Source: JACKDX01 sp964640175
GTDB lineage: Bacteria; Myxococcota_A; Polyangia; Polyangiales; GCA-016699535
Reading direction: 5' to 3'
DNA: 64,000 bases
NCBI GenBank assembly: GCA_964640175.1
Contig: CAZXFW010000007.1
Span: 62,001 to 126,000, forward strand
Under the pieces are notes generated by a model that saw only the letters and a program-made list of their open reading frames with translations, did no database searches and was not told where the DNA came from. The position numbers and the translations under genes are program-made. Positions 1 to 9,098 of this stretch are shown piece by piece. Within the stretch, counting starts at the first letter, position 1. Each line of letters begins with the position of its first letter.

Positions 1-2417
1 ACGAAAGTGTCCTTCAAAATCCGTTGGAAGTCGCCTTGAGCCAACTCGTCGAGACTTGAAACTGCGGCTGGATGACGCAACAAGCTCTTGGGTGTCATGA
101 TGACAAGGGGCTTACGGTAAGGACGAACCACTTGGCGGCGTAGACAGTGGAATAATTGCGCAGGAGTAGTGAGATTACATACCTGCATGTTGTCTTCTGC
201 GGACAGTGCAAGAAAACGCTCAAGACGTGCACTGGAGTGCTCAGGCCCCTGGCCTTCGAAGCCATGAGGCAACAACATGACGAGTCCGCTCAACCGTTTC
301 CACTTGTCTTCTGAGGAGCTAATAAACTGGTCAATGATCACCTGTGCGGCATTGACGAAGTCTCCAAATTGAGCCTCCCACATGACCAACGCTTCGGGGA
401 AGTCCAAGCTATAACCATATTCAAAGCCAAGTACGCCTGATTCGGACAGAGGGCTGTCGTGAATCTCAAAGACGCCTTGTTTGGAATGGAGGTTCATCAA
501 TGGGAAATAAGGCTGGCCCGTGCGAACGTCGAACAGCACGGCATGCCGGTGACTAAACGTGCCTCGTCGAGAGTCTTGTCCAGAGAAGCGAATGCGTGTG
601 CCTTCTGCAAGCAATGTGGCATAGGCGAGGGTCTCTGCGGCTCCCCAGTCAAGAGGCTTTTCTCCGACAGCTTGAGCGCGTCGTTGTTCCATCAAGCGCT
701 TGATCTTTGGATTGGGGGAGAAGCCCTCAGGCAACCGATTAAGCGCATTGAATAGCTGGTTTAAACGAGTGCTGTCCACGCGCGTAGAAACATCTTCCAC
801 AGCAACGTCGGCTCCCCCAGAATATCCCTTCCAGACGCCACCTCCGGCATACACTGGCGGCACAAATCCATTGTTGCGGGTTTCTTCCAGTGCTTGCTCT
901 AGGGCTTTGTGTCGTGTTTGGGCAATTTCATTGGCTTCTTCTTCGGTAAGATTGCCAGTAGTCACCAAGTGTTTGACGTAAGCTTCTCTCACGCTTTCAT
1001 GGCGATCGATGGCTTCGTACATCACGGGTTGAGTAAATCGCGGTTCATCGCCTTCATTGTGTCCATGTTGGCGATAGCAGTACATGTCGATGACAACATC
1101 GCGCTGAAACTGTTGCCGGAAATCGATGGCAAGCCGAGCGACCTGAGCGACAGCTTCTGGGTCTTCGCCGTTGACGTGGAAAATCGGGCAACGAAGCATT
1201 CGGGTGATGTCCGTTGCATAAGGTGTTGAGCGGCCGTCTTCAGGTGAGGTCGTAAACCCGATTTGGTTATTAATGACAAAATGAATCGTGCCGCCAGTGT
1301 GATAGCCGTAAAGTTGGCTGAGGTTGAGCGTTTCGGTAACAACACCTTGCCCTGCAAAGGCAGCATCTCCGTGAATCAAAAGAGGAATCACCTTGAGACG
1401 GTCAGCATCGCCACGGCGATCTTGTTTGGCTCGGGCCCGGCCTTCAACTACCGGATTAACCCACTCTAAATGGCTTGGATTAAACGACAATGAAAGATGA
1501 ACCGAGCGTCCATTTGGCAGAATCCGATCCGAGGAGTAGCCCAGATGGTATTTTACATCGCCTTGGCCGAAATGTAATTCTGGATGGTGATCTTCAAATG
1601 CAGCAAAAATCTCCATCAGGCTTTTTTCCATGATATTGGCAAGCACATTAAGCCGGCCACGGTGCGCCATGCCGATAATGATCTCATCGACTTCATATTG
1701 AGTCGTGGAGCGAATTAAGAGCTCTAGAAAAGGAATCGCACTTTCTGCGCCTTCCAATGAGAAGCGTTTAGCGCCAATAAAATTGGTGTGCAAAAATCGC
1801 TCGAACATTTCGGCATCGGTGAGCTTAGACAGAATGTGGATCTGATCTTCATGGTTAAGATTTGTGTGGTTACAGGTGGACTCCATCCGGTCTTGCAACC
1901 AATGGCGAATCTCTGGCTCATCAATGTGTTTAAACTCGACACCGATGCTTCGACAGTATGTTTCTTCTAAGAGCCTGACGATTTCCCGAAGTGGGAGACT
2001 GGTTTGCCCAGTGAGGCTGCCTACAGAAAACACCGTTTCAGGATCCACCAGTTGCAATCCAAAGCGTTCTAGACTTAACTCGTCTTCAGGCGTGGGCAAA
2101 AGTCCAAGAGGATCCAATTTGGCTTGGCGATGCCCGCGTGAACGGTAAGAATCGACCATGGCCGTGACTCGGCTTTGGAGCTCTGTGGCGACCATCACAT
2201 CAGCCGTCGGCGGAAATGAACCGGTGGCTACAGGTAGTCCTCTTGTGCTGTCACGATGCCGTGCACTCGGCCCAGACTTGGTGCCGTTTAAGCCATCGAT
2301 TGCACCGCCTTTTTGAAAGTATTCTCTCCAGACGGGATCCACCGAACGAGGGTTTCGTTGAAAACGCTGGTAAAGTTCCTCTACCAGGGACTGGTTGACT
2401 CCAAATTCTTGCTCCAT
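1..2417 (-). CDS. sucA: 2-oxoglutarate dehydrogenase E1 component (3' end outside window)
   Basis: This is the thiamine-diphosphate-dependent E1 subunit of the 2-oxoglutarate dehydrogenase complex (TCA cycle, cytoplasm). About 805 residues are visible and the reading frame is still open at base 1, so the C-terminus lies outside. The N-terminus (MEQEFGVNQSLVEELYQRF) matches the usual E1 start, a segment that helps bind the E2 core. The family signatures GMAHRGRLNVLANIM and GDAAFAGQG, followed about 25 residues on by NNQIGFTT (near residue 381), mark the thiamine-diphosphate site. The ATG at 2415-2417 was chosen by homology. It has no good Shine-Dalgarno sequence of its own, and a short leader ORF with a strong one ends 2 nt upstream. 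No sucB is visible on this side. Confidence 0.95.
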   Translation of the reverse strand, partial: MEQEFGVNQSLVEELYQRFQRNPRSVDPVWREYFQKGGAIDGLNGTKSGPSARHRDSTRGLPVATGSFPPTADVMVATELQSRVTAMVDSYRSRGHRQAKLDPLGLLPTPEDELSLERFGLQLVDPETVFSVGSLTGQTSLPLREIVRLLEETYCRSIGVEFKHIDEPEIRHWLQDRMESTCNHTNLNHEDQIHILSKLTDAEMFERFLHTNFIGAKRFSLEGAESAIPFLELLIRSTTQYEVDEIIIGMAHRGRLNVLANIMEKSLMEIFAAFEDHHPELHFGQGDVKYHLGYSSDRILPNGRSVHLSLSFNPSHLEWVNPVVEGRARAKQDRRGDADRLKVIPLLIHGDAAFAGQGVVTETLNLSQLYGYHTGGTIHFVINNQIGFTTSPEDGRSTPYATDITRMLRCPIFHVNGEDPEAVAQVARLAIDFRQQFQRDVVIDMYCYRQHGHNEGDEPRFTQPVMYEAIDRHESVREAYVKHLVTTGNLTEEEANEIAQTRHKALEQALEETRNNGFVPPVYAGGGVWKGYSGGADVAVEDVSTRVDSTRLNQLFNALNRLPEGFSPNPKIKRLMEQRRAQAVGEKPLDWGAAETLAYATLLAEGTRIRFSGQDSRRGTFSHRHAVLFDVRTGQPYFPLMNLHSKQGVFEIHDSPLSESGVLGFEYGYSLDFPEALVMWEAQFGDFVNAAQVIIDQFISSSEDKWKRLSGLVMLLPHGFEGQGPEHSSARLERFLALSAEDNMQVCNLTTPAQLFHCLRRQVVRPYRKPLVIMTPKSLLRHPAAVSSLDELAQGDFQRILKDTF

Positions 2418-2419
2418 CG

Positions 2420-2455
2420 TCACAGCCCAACCGTGATGTTCACGGTATCGTACAT
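2420..2455 (-). CDS. possible 11-codon leader ORF before sucA
   Basis: Reads MYDTVNITVGL then TGA. It has the best Shine-Dalgarno sequence in this gap (AAGGA, 5 nt before its ATG) and stops 2 nt before the sucA ATG, which itself lacks a clear ribosome site. This geometry fits translational coupling or a leader peptide. It may equally be chance. No homology is recognised. Confidence 0.3.
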   Translation of the reverse strand: MYDTVNITVGL

Positions 2456-2575
2456 TGTATTCCTTCTGAGTTACTTTCGCTAGGTTTGGCTGAGGCCGCC
2501 TTGCCTATGCTACTGCGCGCTGTTTGATATCAGTTAAGTACCGAACTGCAAGCCGCTATTCAAAATTTGTGAATT

Positions 2576-3364
2576 CTAGGCGCGATCTGAGGTGTATTCG
2601 CGCCATTGGAATACCCATGCAGCCATCAGCCCAAATATGAGCCCGCCGGCTAATAAGGTGGCTGCCCAAACCCATTGGGGAACGTCAGGCAAAAGGACGG
2701 CATGGGCGAAGAAGCCATTGTCGGGCAGATTGGCCAGTTTGCGGGCATGGGTATTAAAGGAAACAAGTTTTGCGGCTCCCGGGAGGATATAGCCCGCACC
2801 GAATTCGACCGTAGCTAAATAAACAGCGGTTGCGACGCCTGCGGCTTCCACCGCAACGCTTCCCCAAAACAAACACATGGCACAATAGCACGTGGCAAGA
2901 AGCGATAGGCTGGTTGCTTGCTGCAATGCTAGCGGCAAGTGTGTCAGGAGCGATTGACCTTGAGTAGCAAATATCACGCCATAAGTGATCAACATGCTTA
3001 CAAAGAGTAAACTGCTTGCGCCCAATGAAGTCACTAAGAGTTTCCCAAGCAGGATGGTCCATCGAGGAACGGGACGGCTGGTTAAAAAGGGAAGGGTCCT
3101 GCCAACGACTTCTTCGGAAATGGTACTCGAGGCAAATAGGAAAGGGATAAGGTATCCCAACATGCCAAAAAAACCTGTACTCGCGACGTTTTCATAGACT
3201 GTCGTAGGCGCAGCCCCAAACGCATAGCGTGCCACTGCGGCGACAGCAATCACAATGCTGATCGCGACAAGGCTTAACGGAACGTGCTTGCTATAGGACA
3301 AGCGTAGCCATTCAAGGTGTGCGACCGCCAGTGCATTGCGTGTAGTAGAAGATAAGCTCGTCAT
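2576..3364 (-). CDS. ABC-2 type transporter permease (downstream subunit)
   Basis: A 262-residue integral membrane protein with about six hydrophobic segments and the ABC-2 permease layout. The conserved stretch EEVVGRTLPFLTSRPVPR follows the second membrane segment; an EExxGT-like element ahead of a P-x-S/T-R turn is typical of exporters of this class. Its ATG overlaps the stop codon of the ATPase gene upstream (ATGA), so the two are translationally coupled. With the ATPase and a second, different permease it forms a three-gene exporter. The substrate cannot be told from sequence. A 158-nt gap then leads to sucA. Confidence 0.85.
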   Translation of the reverse strand: MTSLSSTTRNALAVAHLEWLRLSYSKHVPLSLVAISIVIAVAAVARYAFGAAPTTVYENVASTGFFGMLGYLIPFLFASSTISEEVVGRTLPFLTSRPVPRWTILLGKLLVTSLGASSLLFVSMLITYGVIFATQGQSLLTHLPLALQQATSLSLLATCYCAMCLFWGSVAVEAAGVATAVYLATVEFGAGYILPGAAKLVSFNTHARKLANLPDNGFFAHAVLLPDVPQWVWAATLLAGGLIFGLMAAWVFQWREYTSDRA

Positions 3365-4401
3365 GGCGCTACCGTTTCGGGCGTAGAGGGAGTTGAAGGA
3401 GATGGGCTTGGCCTCAAGGAAGAGGATGCGGTTCCTTTAGGTAGCGTCAGGCGATCTCCGCGTTGAACGAGATAATGGAACAGAGTTTGTAGAGTAGCGT
3501 CAGGGCTTGTGATTGATTCAAGCCCATAATCCTGAGCCAGGAGTTTTTGATTAAGTACCGCATACGTGAGCTCAGGTTGATGAGTGTCCACCACCATGGT
3601 TGTTAGAGAGGCGAACCGAATGGCAGATATGCTTGTCTCACTTATCAATGTACTCGCCAAATCACGTGCCTTAGTACACTGCACATGAATTTGATGAGGA
3701 TGTTCGTCCAGAAGTAGGCGTATTTCCTGGATGCTGCCTTGTGCGACGAGTTGGCTGCGCGCCAAGAGCAGTACTTGGTCTGTCAGTGCTTCAACTTCAT
3801 GGAGCACATGCGTTGAGAACACGACAAGCCCTCCTCGATCTGCATGGTGTCGAATCGCATCGAGAATCACATGGCGCGAAGTCGGATCGGTGCCTGTTAA
3901 AGGTTCGTCCAAGAGCAAGATTTTGGGTTCATGTACCATTGCTTGGGCCAGTTTGACGCGCTGACGCATGCCACGGCTGTAGGTGCCAATTTTGCGGTCT
4001 TTGGCATCGGCTAATCCAAGCTTGGTAAGCATGGCACGTGAGCGACTGGCTGCTTCGTTGTGGTTCATGCCGCTAAGTTTGCCCATGATAGTTATAAACT
4101 CGAAGCTTGTAAGCTCGTCGTATAGCGCGTCTGCTTCAGGGCATAGCCCAATCAGTTTCAGTGCATCAGGGTTTGCAAAAGGACGTGTGCCACATACCTC
4201 TATATGACCTACGCTGGGTTTAAGCTGCCCTGCCGCGAGACGAAGCAATGTTGTTTTCCCAGAACCGTTTGGTCCGAGCAGTCCCCAGATACCTGCTTCA
4301 AGATGAAGCGATACATTCTGCAAGGCAATAACGTGGGAGTACCACTTGCTGAGGCTTTGCGTATGAATACTCAGAGCTGGTGCAGAGGATGTTCCTTTCA
4401 C
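3361..4401 (-). CDS. ABC transporter ATP-binding protein
   Basis: A cytoplasmic ATPase that drives the flanking ABC-2 permeases, 346 residues from the chosen start. It has Walker A GPNGSGKTT (about residues 41-49), signature YSRGMRQR (about 140-147) and Walker B ILLLDEP (about 158-164), followed by an H-loop in VVFSTHVLHEVE. After the nucleotide domain comes a roughly 100-residue C-terminal extension ending in a Ser/Pro-rich tail. The frame is open back to 4491, but a GTG at 4399-4401 overlaps the stop of the upstream permease (GTGA). This coupled start removes residues that show no ABC similarity, so it was preferred. Confidence 0.9.
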   Translation of the reverse strand: MKGTSSAPALSIHTQSLSKWYSHVIALQNVSLHLEAGIWGLLGPNGSGKTTLLRLAAGQLKPSVGHIEVCGTRPFANPDALKLIGLCPEADALYDELTSFEFITIMGKLSGMNHNEAASRSRAMLTKLGLADAKDRKIGTYSRGMRQRVKLAQAMVHEPKILLLDEPLTGTDPTSRHVILDAIRHHADRGGLVVFSTHVLHEVEALTDQVLLLARSQLVAQGSIQEIRLLLDEHPHQIHVQCTKARDLASTLISETSISAIRFASLTTMVVDTHQPELTYAVLNQKLLAQDYGLESITSPDATLQTLFHYLVQRGDRLTLPKGTASSSLRPSPSPSTPSTPETVAP

Positions 4402-5276
4402 TGGACGACCTCGACACTCTTCAAACGCCAGCGTGCCAACGCGATGCTTGCGGTTACAAGGATTGCCAATATTCCTGCTCCATAAAACCATGGAATAGGT
4501 TTCATGGGCGAAGGGGTTTTATCTGAGATCTGGAATAGTGTCTGACCAACATGTCCAAGAAGACTCGGTAAAGAGGCTAACGTGGACCAGGCGTTGTCAG
4601 AAATAAGCACAACGATGCCTGCAATGACGTAGGGCACAATCCATACAAGGAGCCATGTGGTTACGGTAAGTGCCCGGCTTTTGCTTATTGCAGAAAGACC
4701 GACCGACGTGGTTGCTGTGACGAACGCAATGATGAGTGCATAGCCTAATGTTGGTAATGCGAGGAATGCATTTTGAAGGAGAGCTCCTCGGGGAGCTGCC
4801 AGGCAGAGTGCTAAAACGACAAGCAACGCTGGCACAGCAGTGACCACGAACACAATTGTCCCGACTGCGCTGATACGTCCTACCAAGTAATAAAGTTGGG
4901 ATACTGGCTTCGCGAAAAAAAACGGAAAAACTTTTTGCGAAAGATCTTCGGAAATCGCGTTTGCACCGATTTTAACAGCGATCACAATTACGAAGAGCCA
5001 TAGTTGCCACTGGCATAGGGAGTAGATGATATTGGCACCGTTCAAGTTCGAAGCCATTGGGTTAGGCGACTGTGCGGATGCGTTCATCATATAATAGGAA
5101 AGCGCGATGTAACCGACCGGAATCAGTGCCGTGGTCCAACAAAATAGGATAGATAGCTTGATAAACCAGCTTCGCCATGCACGTTGTAGCCCATGCCGCC
5201 ACAACACTTTCATCGTATGTGCGGGGGACAGGATACGGCCTTCATAGTTACGGTATCCGAGGTCTTGTACGGGCAT
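4398..5276 (-). CDS. ABC-2 type transporter permease (first gene of operon)
   Basis: A membrane protein of about 292 residues with six or so hydrophobic helices. An amphipathic motif SEDLSQKVFPFFFAKPVS follows the second helix, as in other ABC-2 permeases. The chosen ATG gives the start MPVQDLGYRNYEGR, which matches the conserved N-terminus (M-P-x-x-D-x-GYR-x-x-x-G) of this permease group. An in-frame ATG at 5319-5321 would add 15 residues; neither start has a clear ribosome site. It heads the exporter operon and is divergent from the YeeE/YedE pair, so promoters for both directions must lie within about 5277-5343. Function beyond export is unknown. Confidence 0.82.
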   Translation of the reverse strand: MPVQDLGYRNYEGRILSPAHTMKVLWRHGLQRAWRSWFIKLSILFCWTTALIPVGYIALSYYMMNASAQSPNPMASNLNGANIIYSLCQWQLWLFVIVIAVKIGANAISEDLSQKVFPFFFAKPVSQLYYLVGRISAVGTIVFVVTAVPALLVVLALCLAAPRGALLQNAFLALPTLGYALIIAFVTATTSVGLSAISKSRALTVTTWLLVWIVPYVIAGIVVLISDNAWSTLASLPSLLGHVGQTLFQISDKTPSPMKPIPWFYGAGILAILVTASIALARWRLKSVEVVQ

Positions 5277-5343
5277 GGTGTGCGCAGGGTAGCAGACTTG
5301 GTATATCCTTGCAGGACTCATTTACTGATATAGAGTATCCACC

Positions 5344-5784
5344 ATGACGATTGTGCATTTTACGCCAGTCTATTCACTGATAGGGGGGCTATTGATTGGA
5401 GCTGCTGCGGCCGGAATGCTGCTGATCAGCGGGCGTATCGCAGGGGTCAGTGGGATTGCCGCAGGGGTTATGTTGCCTTTTGCGAGGGGCGATCGTGCCT
5501 GGCGATGGAGCTTCGTGTTGGGTTTGGTAGTCACTGGGATGGTATTTGCACGCATTGTTCCTGATGCATTTGCGGTATACGTTGGGCGCAGTACCCTAGC
5601 CTTAATCGCTGCGGGTCTACTGGTGGGTATAGGAACCCGCATCGGAAGTGGTTGTACAAGTGGGCACGGCATTTGCGGCATTGGTCGATGGTCGCCTCGC
5701 TCTATCGTTGCTACGCTGGTGTTTATGATGATGGGCATGATCACAGTGTATGTCGTTCAACACATCTTAGGAGGCACACTATGA
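5344..5784 (+). CDS. YeeE/YedE family sulfur-compound transporter, first half
   Basis: A 146-residue membrane protein with four hydrophobic segments. It carries the YeeE/YedE (DUF395) signature GSGCTSGHGICG near residue 105; its cysteines are thought in this family to relay thiosulfate or another sulfur species through the membrane. In many bacteria the transporter is split into two adjacent small proteins (PmpA/PmpB-like), and that is the case here, since the next gene supplies the other half. The stop overlaps the next ATG (ATGA). The start ATG has no obvious Shine-Dalgarno. The sulfur species is not predictable. Confidence 0.88.
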   Translation: MTIVHFTPVYSLIGGLLIGAAAAGMLLISGRIAGVSGIAAGVMLPFARGDRAWRWSFVLGLVVTGMVFARIVPDAFAVYVGRSTLALIAAGLLVGIGTRIGSGCTSGHGICGIGRWSPRSIVATLVFMMMGMITVYVVQHILGGTL

Positions 5785-6224
5785 TCGCAGTTGTCGTTTC
5801 CTTTTTGCTTTCTGTGCTGTTTGGTATGGGGCTTGTGATGGGGGGTATGACACAGCCCGCTAAGGTCATCGGGTTTTTGGATATTTTCGGGCACTGGGAT
5901 CCCAGTTTGATGTGTGTGATGGCCGGTGCACTGGCAGTTTACATGCCTGTTTACCAATGGTTGGTGCGTAAGCGTGCTCGGCCGTTGTTGGGGGAGCAGT
6001 TTCTTATTGGAACACCTCAATCGATTGATAGGCGGTTGATACTAGGAGCAGCCTTGTTTGGGGCGGGCTGGGGGTTGGCGGGGTTTTGTCCTGCGCCAGC
6101 GATCACAGCGTTGGGAGCCGGTGTATCCTCGGCCGCGATCTTTACGGTAGCCATGTGTGTTGGTTTTGGACTCGGTGAACTATTTCGGCCTTCACCTCGC
6201 AAGGCATCCCCGCTCCAACCCTGA
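5781..6224 (+). CDS. YeeE/YedE family sulfur-compound transporter, second half
   Basis: A 147-residue membrane protein with four hydrophobic segments. GMGLVMGGMTQPAKVIGFLD near the N-terminus and GWGLAGFCPAPAITALG in the C-terminal half are the conserved parts of the second half of split YeeE/YedE transporters, the latter carrying the conserved cysteine. The ATG at 5781 has a consensus ribosome site (AGGAGG, 5769-5774) and overlaps the stop of the previous gene, so the two halves should be made in equal amounts. The frame is open further upstream, but that part overlaps the first half and is not used. Confidence 0.88.
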   Translation: MIAVVVSFLLSVLFGMGLVMGGMTQPAKVIGFLDIFGHWDPSLMCVMAGALAVYMPVYQWLVRKRARPLLGEQFLIGTPQSIDRRLILGAALFGAGWGLAGFCPAPAITALGAGVSSAAIFTVAMCVGFGLGELFRPSPRKASPLQP

Positions 6225-6320
6225 CCTGAGAGCCTACACAAGCTCACATCGTGCTGGCTTGAGCAGTCTATGTCACCGGTGTTTTTGCTGGTCATAAAGG
6301 TTCACTTGTGCCAGAAGACC

Positions 6321-7517
6321 ATGACATTGCTACCTAATGCGACGCTCCCAGATCGATTGAGGACCACCGATCCCTACCAGTGGTTTTTTCCATTGGGGAT
6401 TGTATTTGGGTTAGTGGGCGTAAGTCTTTGGATTTTATTTAAGCTTCGCTTGTGGGTTGTGTATCCGGGAGTCATGCATGCTGAGCTGATGGTTGGCGGA
6501 TTTTTTCTTACGGTCGCGACTGGCTTTTTGATGACGGCGATTCCGCGGTTTACCGGTACAGCTCCCGCAAGCGTTCAAGAAAAAATAAGTGTGTGGGCTA
6601 TTGCCGTCATGGCCCTCTTTGTGGGTCTTTCCGATGCTCGCATTATGTTCCACGGGCTGATGCTCACTGAGCTTGCACTTTTGATGGTGTTTGGAGTGCG
6701 TCGCTTTAGAGTAGCCGTGCACACGCCACCGCCTTCGTTCGTGTTGGTGGGGTTTGGGCTCGGTTTTGGATGCGTTGGAGCAGCCCTATTATGTCTGCAT
6801 GACGTCGTCACATTGCCCAGCGCTCTTTTCCTTTTTGGAAGGCAGCTCTTTGTGTATGGCATGTTCTTTGGGATGGTGCTTGGCATTGGTTCGCAGCTTT
6901 TGCCACGCATCATGGGCACCCGGTCCAATGTGCTATTGCAACTTGGGCCAACGCCGATGAACCCCGCCAAGCAAGACGCCAAGAAAGCCGGCAGGTTCTT
7001 AATGGCAGGCTTGCTTTTATTGGGATCGTTTGTGCTCGAGGTATGGGTGTCGGTGCAAGCAGGCTGGATTTTGCGATCGATGCTCGTCAGTGTAGTCGTC
7101 ATTGTCGTTTGGCAAGTGTATCGACTGCCATCCCCGCGCGGTGTCCTGGCATGGTGTCTGTGGATCAGCGCCTGGATGTTGGTTCTTGGCGGATGGCCCG
7201 GCGCTATTGCACCCCGCTATCATGTGCACGGCATTCACGTGCTTTTTATTGGATCGCTTTCGTTGATGATCTTTTCCGTCGCCACGCGCGTTGTTCTCTC
7301 ACACGGAGGACACGATCAACGTCTTGAGCTCAATTCCAAAGCACTCATCGCCATGCTGGTTTGCCTGATAATGGCGATGGCAACCCGGCTGACCGCACCA
7401 TGGATCGGTCAGTATTTTTCTCACCTTGCGTACGCCTCCGTCATGTGGATAGCGGCTAGCGTTTGCTGGAGCGCAGTGTTTCTGCCAAAGCTATTTCACC
7501 GACATACATCGTCCTAG
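6321..7517 (+). CDS. NnrS family membrane protein
   Basis: A 398-residue polytopic protein with about 12 hydrophobic helices. NnrS proteins are haem- and copper-containing membrane proteins linked to resistance to nitric oxide and are usually coregulated with denitrification genes. The conserved early element HAELMVGGFFLTVATGFLMT (about residues 52-71), GSQLLPRIMG and the histidine-rich element HVHGIHVLFIGS fit the family. Its place immediately upstream of the nitrite reductase gene supports a role in handling the NO that NirK makes. An in-frame ATG at 6270 would add 17 residues of low similarity, so ATG 6321 was chosen. No NO reductase is present in this window. Confidence 0.88.
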   Translation: MTLLPNATLPDRLRTTDPYQWFFPLGIVFGLVGVSLWILFKLRLWVVYPGVMHAELMVGGFFLTVATGFLMTAIPRFTGTAPASVQEKISVWAIAVMALFVGLSDARIMFHGLMLTELALLMVFGVRRFRVAVHTPPPSFVLVGFGLGFGCVGAALLCLHDVVTLPSALFLFGRQLFVYGMFFGMVLGIGSQLLPRIMGTRSNVLLQLGPTPMNPAKQDAKKAGRFLMAGLLLLGSFVLEVWVSVQAGWILRSMLVSVVVIVVWQVYRLPSPRGVLAWCLWISAWMLVLGGWPGAIAPRYHVHGIHVLFIGSLSLMIFSVATRVVLSHGGHDQRLELNSKALIAMLVCLIMAMATRLTAPWIGQYFSHLAYASVMWIAASVCWSAVFLPKLFHRHTSS

Positions 7518-7535
7518 TCTGAGTACATTATTAGT

Positions 7536-7563
7536 TTGGTGACACTTTGAAGTGTGGTATAAT
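7536..7563 (+). promoter_or_regulatory. nirK promoter with palindrome in the spacer
   Basis: A -35-like TTGGTG (7536-7541) and a perfect -10 TATAAT (7558-7563) are separated by 16 nt. The spacer holds ACACTTTGAAGTGT (7542-7555), an inverted repeat with 6-bp arms around TG. An element in this place would block RNA polymerase if bound, so an operator is likely. It does not match the FNR/NnrR box (TTGAT-N4-ATCAA) or the NsrR consensus. The start of nirK lies 45 nt downstream of the -10. Confidence 0.7.
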
Positions 7564-7607
7564 ACGCGCCGTTGTTACTAAAATTCATTATCAATAAGGG
7601 TCTACCC

Positions 7608-9098
7608 ATGAAGATCATCCTCGCGCTTTTAGTGTTGGCGAGTTCTGTTGCAACCGGGTGCAAGTGTCCGACGCCGAAGGATACTCAAGCAGGAGATACC
7701 GGTGGTTCCGCCAAGGGAGACCTTGGCCCGCCCAAAGGCGAGCCGATCAAGGCCGAGCTGACGTACGCCCCGCATGTGCCCAAACCCATCAAGCGCGACC
7801 ATGTCGCCAAAGTCGTGGTGCATCTGGAGGTCAAGGAAGTGACGATGCCGATTTCAGATGGCGTGGAGTATACCTTTTGGACCTTCGGAGGGCAGGTACC
7901 GGGAAAATTCATCCGAGTAAGGCAAGGCGATACGGTCGAGTTTCATCTCCAAAACCATCCCGACAGCAAGATGCCTCACAACATTGACTTGCACGCAGTG
8001 ACGGGTCCTGGCGGCGGTGCAGCCAGCACCTTCACTGCTCCAGGGCATGAATCGCAATTTACGTTCAAGGCGCTAAACCAGGGCTTATACGTGTATCACT
8101 GCGCGACCGCTCCTGTGGGTATGCACATTGCAAACGGCATGTATGGTTTGATCTTTGTCGAGCCGCCAGGAGGGTTAACGCCGGTCGATCGCGAATATTA
8201 CGTCATGCAAGGCGATTTCTACACGGTCGGGAAATATCGCGAAAAAGGCCTTCAAGCGTTTGATATGCAAAAGGCCATTGAGGAAAATGCAACCTACGTG
8301 CTTTTTAATGGCTCGGAAGGTGCATTGGTGGGCGACAAAGCCATCGAAGCCAAAGTCGGTGAAACCGTGCGGCTTTTTGTTGGCAATGGTGGTCCTAATC
8401 TCGTCAGTAGCTTTCACGTGATTGGTGAGGTTTTTGATAAGGTGTATTCCGAAGGCGGAACGCGCTACCAAGAAAACGTTCAGACGACATTGGTGCCTGC
8501 AGGTGGTTCGGCGATTGTTGAGTTCAAGGTGGAAGTGCCGGGAACGGCGATTATTGTCGATCATTCGATCTTCCGTACATTTAATAAAGGCGCTTTGGGC
8601 ATGCTCAAAATTGCAGGAGCAGAGAACAAAGCCATTTATTCCGGCAAAGAAGTAGACTCCGTCTATCTTGGCGACAAAGCGGTCTCTTCTACGGCGCTTG
8701 TTACCGCAGCCAAGGAGCTTAAAAAAGGGCCGTTGACCCTTGAGGCGCAAATCGAAGCAGGGAAAACTTTGTTTTTCGGCACGTGTTCCACTTGCCATCA
8801 ACCTACCGGAGAGGGTGTGCCCAACGTCTTTCCTCCACTAGCTAAGTCGGATTACCTCATGGCGGATAAAAAACGCGCCATCGCAACGGTGTTGAATGGT
8901 TTGTCGGGCCTCGTGAAGGTTAATGGCAAAGACTACAATTCCGTCATGCCTCCGATGAGCCAGCTCAACGATGACGAGATTGCATACATCCTTACGTACG
9001 TGCGTAACGCCTGGGGCAACAAAGGCGATGCGGTCACGGCTGAGGAAGTCAAAAAAATTCGTGCAACGACGACCAGACCTCCTGGCGCAGCACAGTGA
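7608..9098 (+). CDS. nirK: copper-containing nitrite reductase with C-terminal cytochrome c domain
   Basis: Reduces nitrite to nitric oxide outside the inner membrane. The protein has 496 residues and a lipoprotein signal (SSVATGC, Cys18). Two cupredoxin domains follow. His124, Asp127 and His129 lie in the HNIDLHAV element; His164-Cys165 with His173 and Met178 supply the type 1 copper ligands together with His124; FHVIGE and DHSIF hold the later type 2 histidine and the catalytic histidine. A class I cytochrome c domain with CSTCH (393-397) is fused at the C-terminus, a known layout (NirK-cyt c) that lets the enzyme take electrons directly from a donor. The ATG at 7608 has an AAGGG ribosome site and gives the lipobox; the longer frame from 7572 was rejected. 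Stop and next GTG overlap. Confidence 0.97.
   Translation: MKIILALLVLASSVATGCKCPTPKDTQAGDTGGSAKGDLGPPKGEPIKAELTYAPHVPKPIKRDHVAKVVVHLEVKEVTMPISDGVEYTFWTFGGQVPGKFIRVRQGDTVEFHLQNHPDSKMPHNIDLHAVTGPGGGAASTFTAPGHESQFTFKALNQGLYVYHCATAPVGMHIANGMYGLIFVEPPGGLTPVDREYYVMQGDFYTVGKYREKGLQAFDMQKAIEENATYVLFNGSEGALVGDKAIEAKVGETVRLFVGNGGPNLVSSFHVIGEVFDKVYSEGGTRYQENVQTTLVPAGGSAIVEFKVEVPGTAIIVDHSIFRTFNKGALGMLKIAGAENKAIYSGKEVDSVYLGDKAVSSTALVTAAKELKKGPLTLEAQIEAGKTLFFGTCSTCHQPTGEGVPNVFPPLAKSDYLMADKKRAIATVLNGLSGLVKVNGKDYNSVMPPMSQLNDDEIAYILTYVRNAWGNKGDAVTAEEVKKIRATTTRPPGAAQ

Noticed and set aside
6575..7102. 175-codon open frame on the minus strand
   Set aside because: Antisense to NnrS; a shadow of its hydrophobic codons.
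7536..7563. FNR/NnrR or NsrR binding site before nirK
   Set aside because: The palindrome ACACTTTGAAGTGT does not fit either consensus.
8175..8801. 208-codon open frame on the minus strand
   Set aside because: Lies wholly antisense to nirK, has no ribosome site or similarity, and its composition mirrors the nirK codons.
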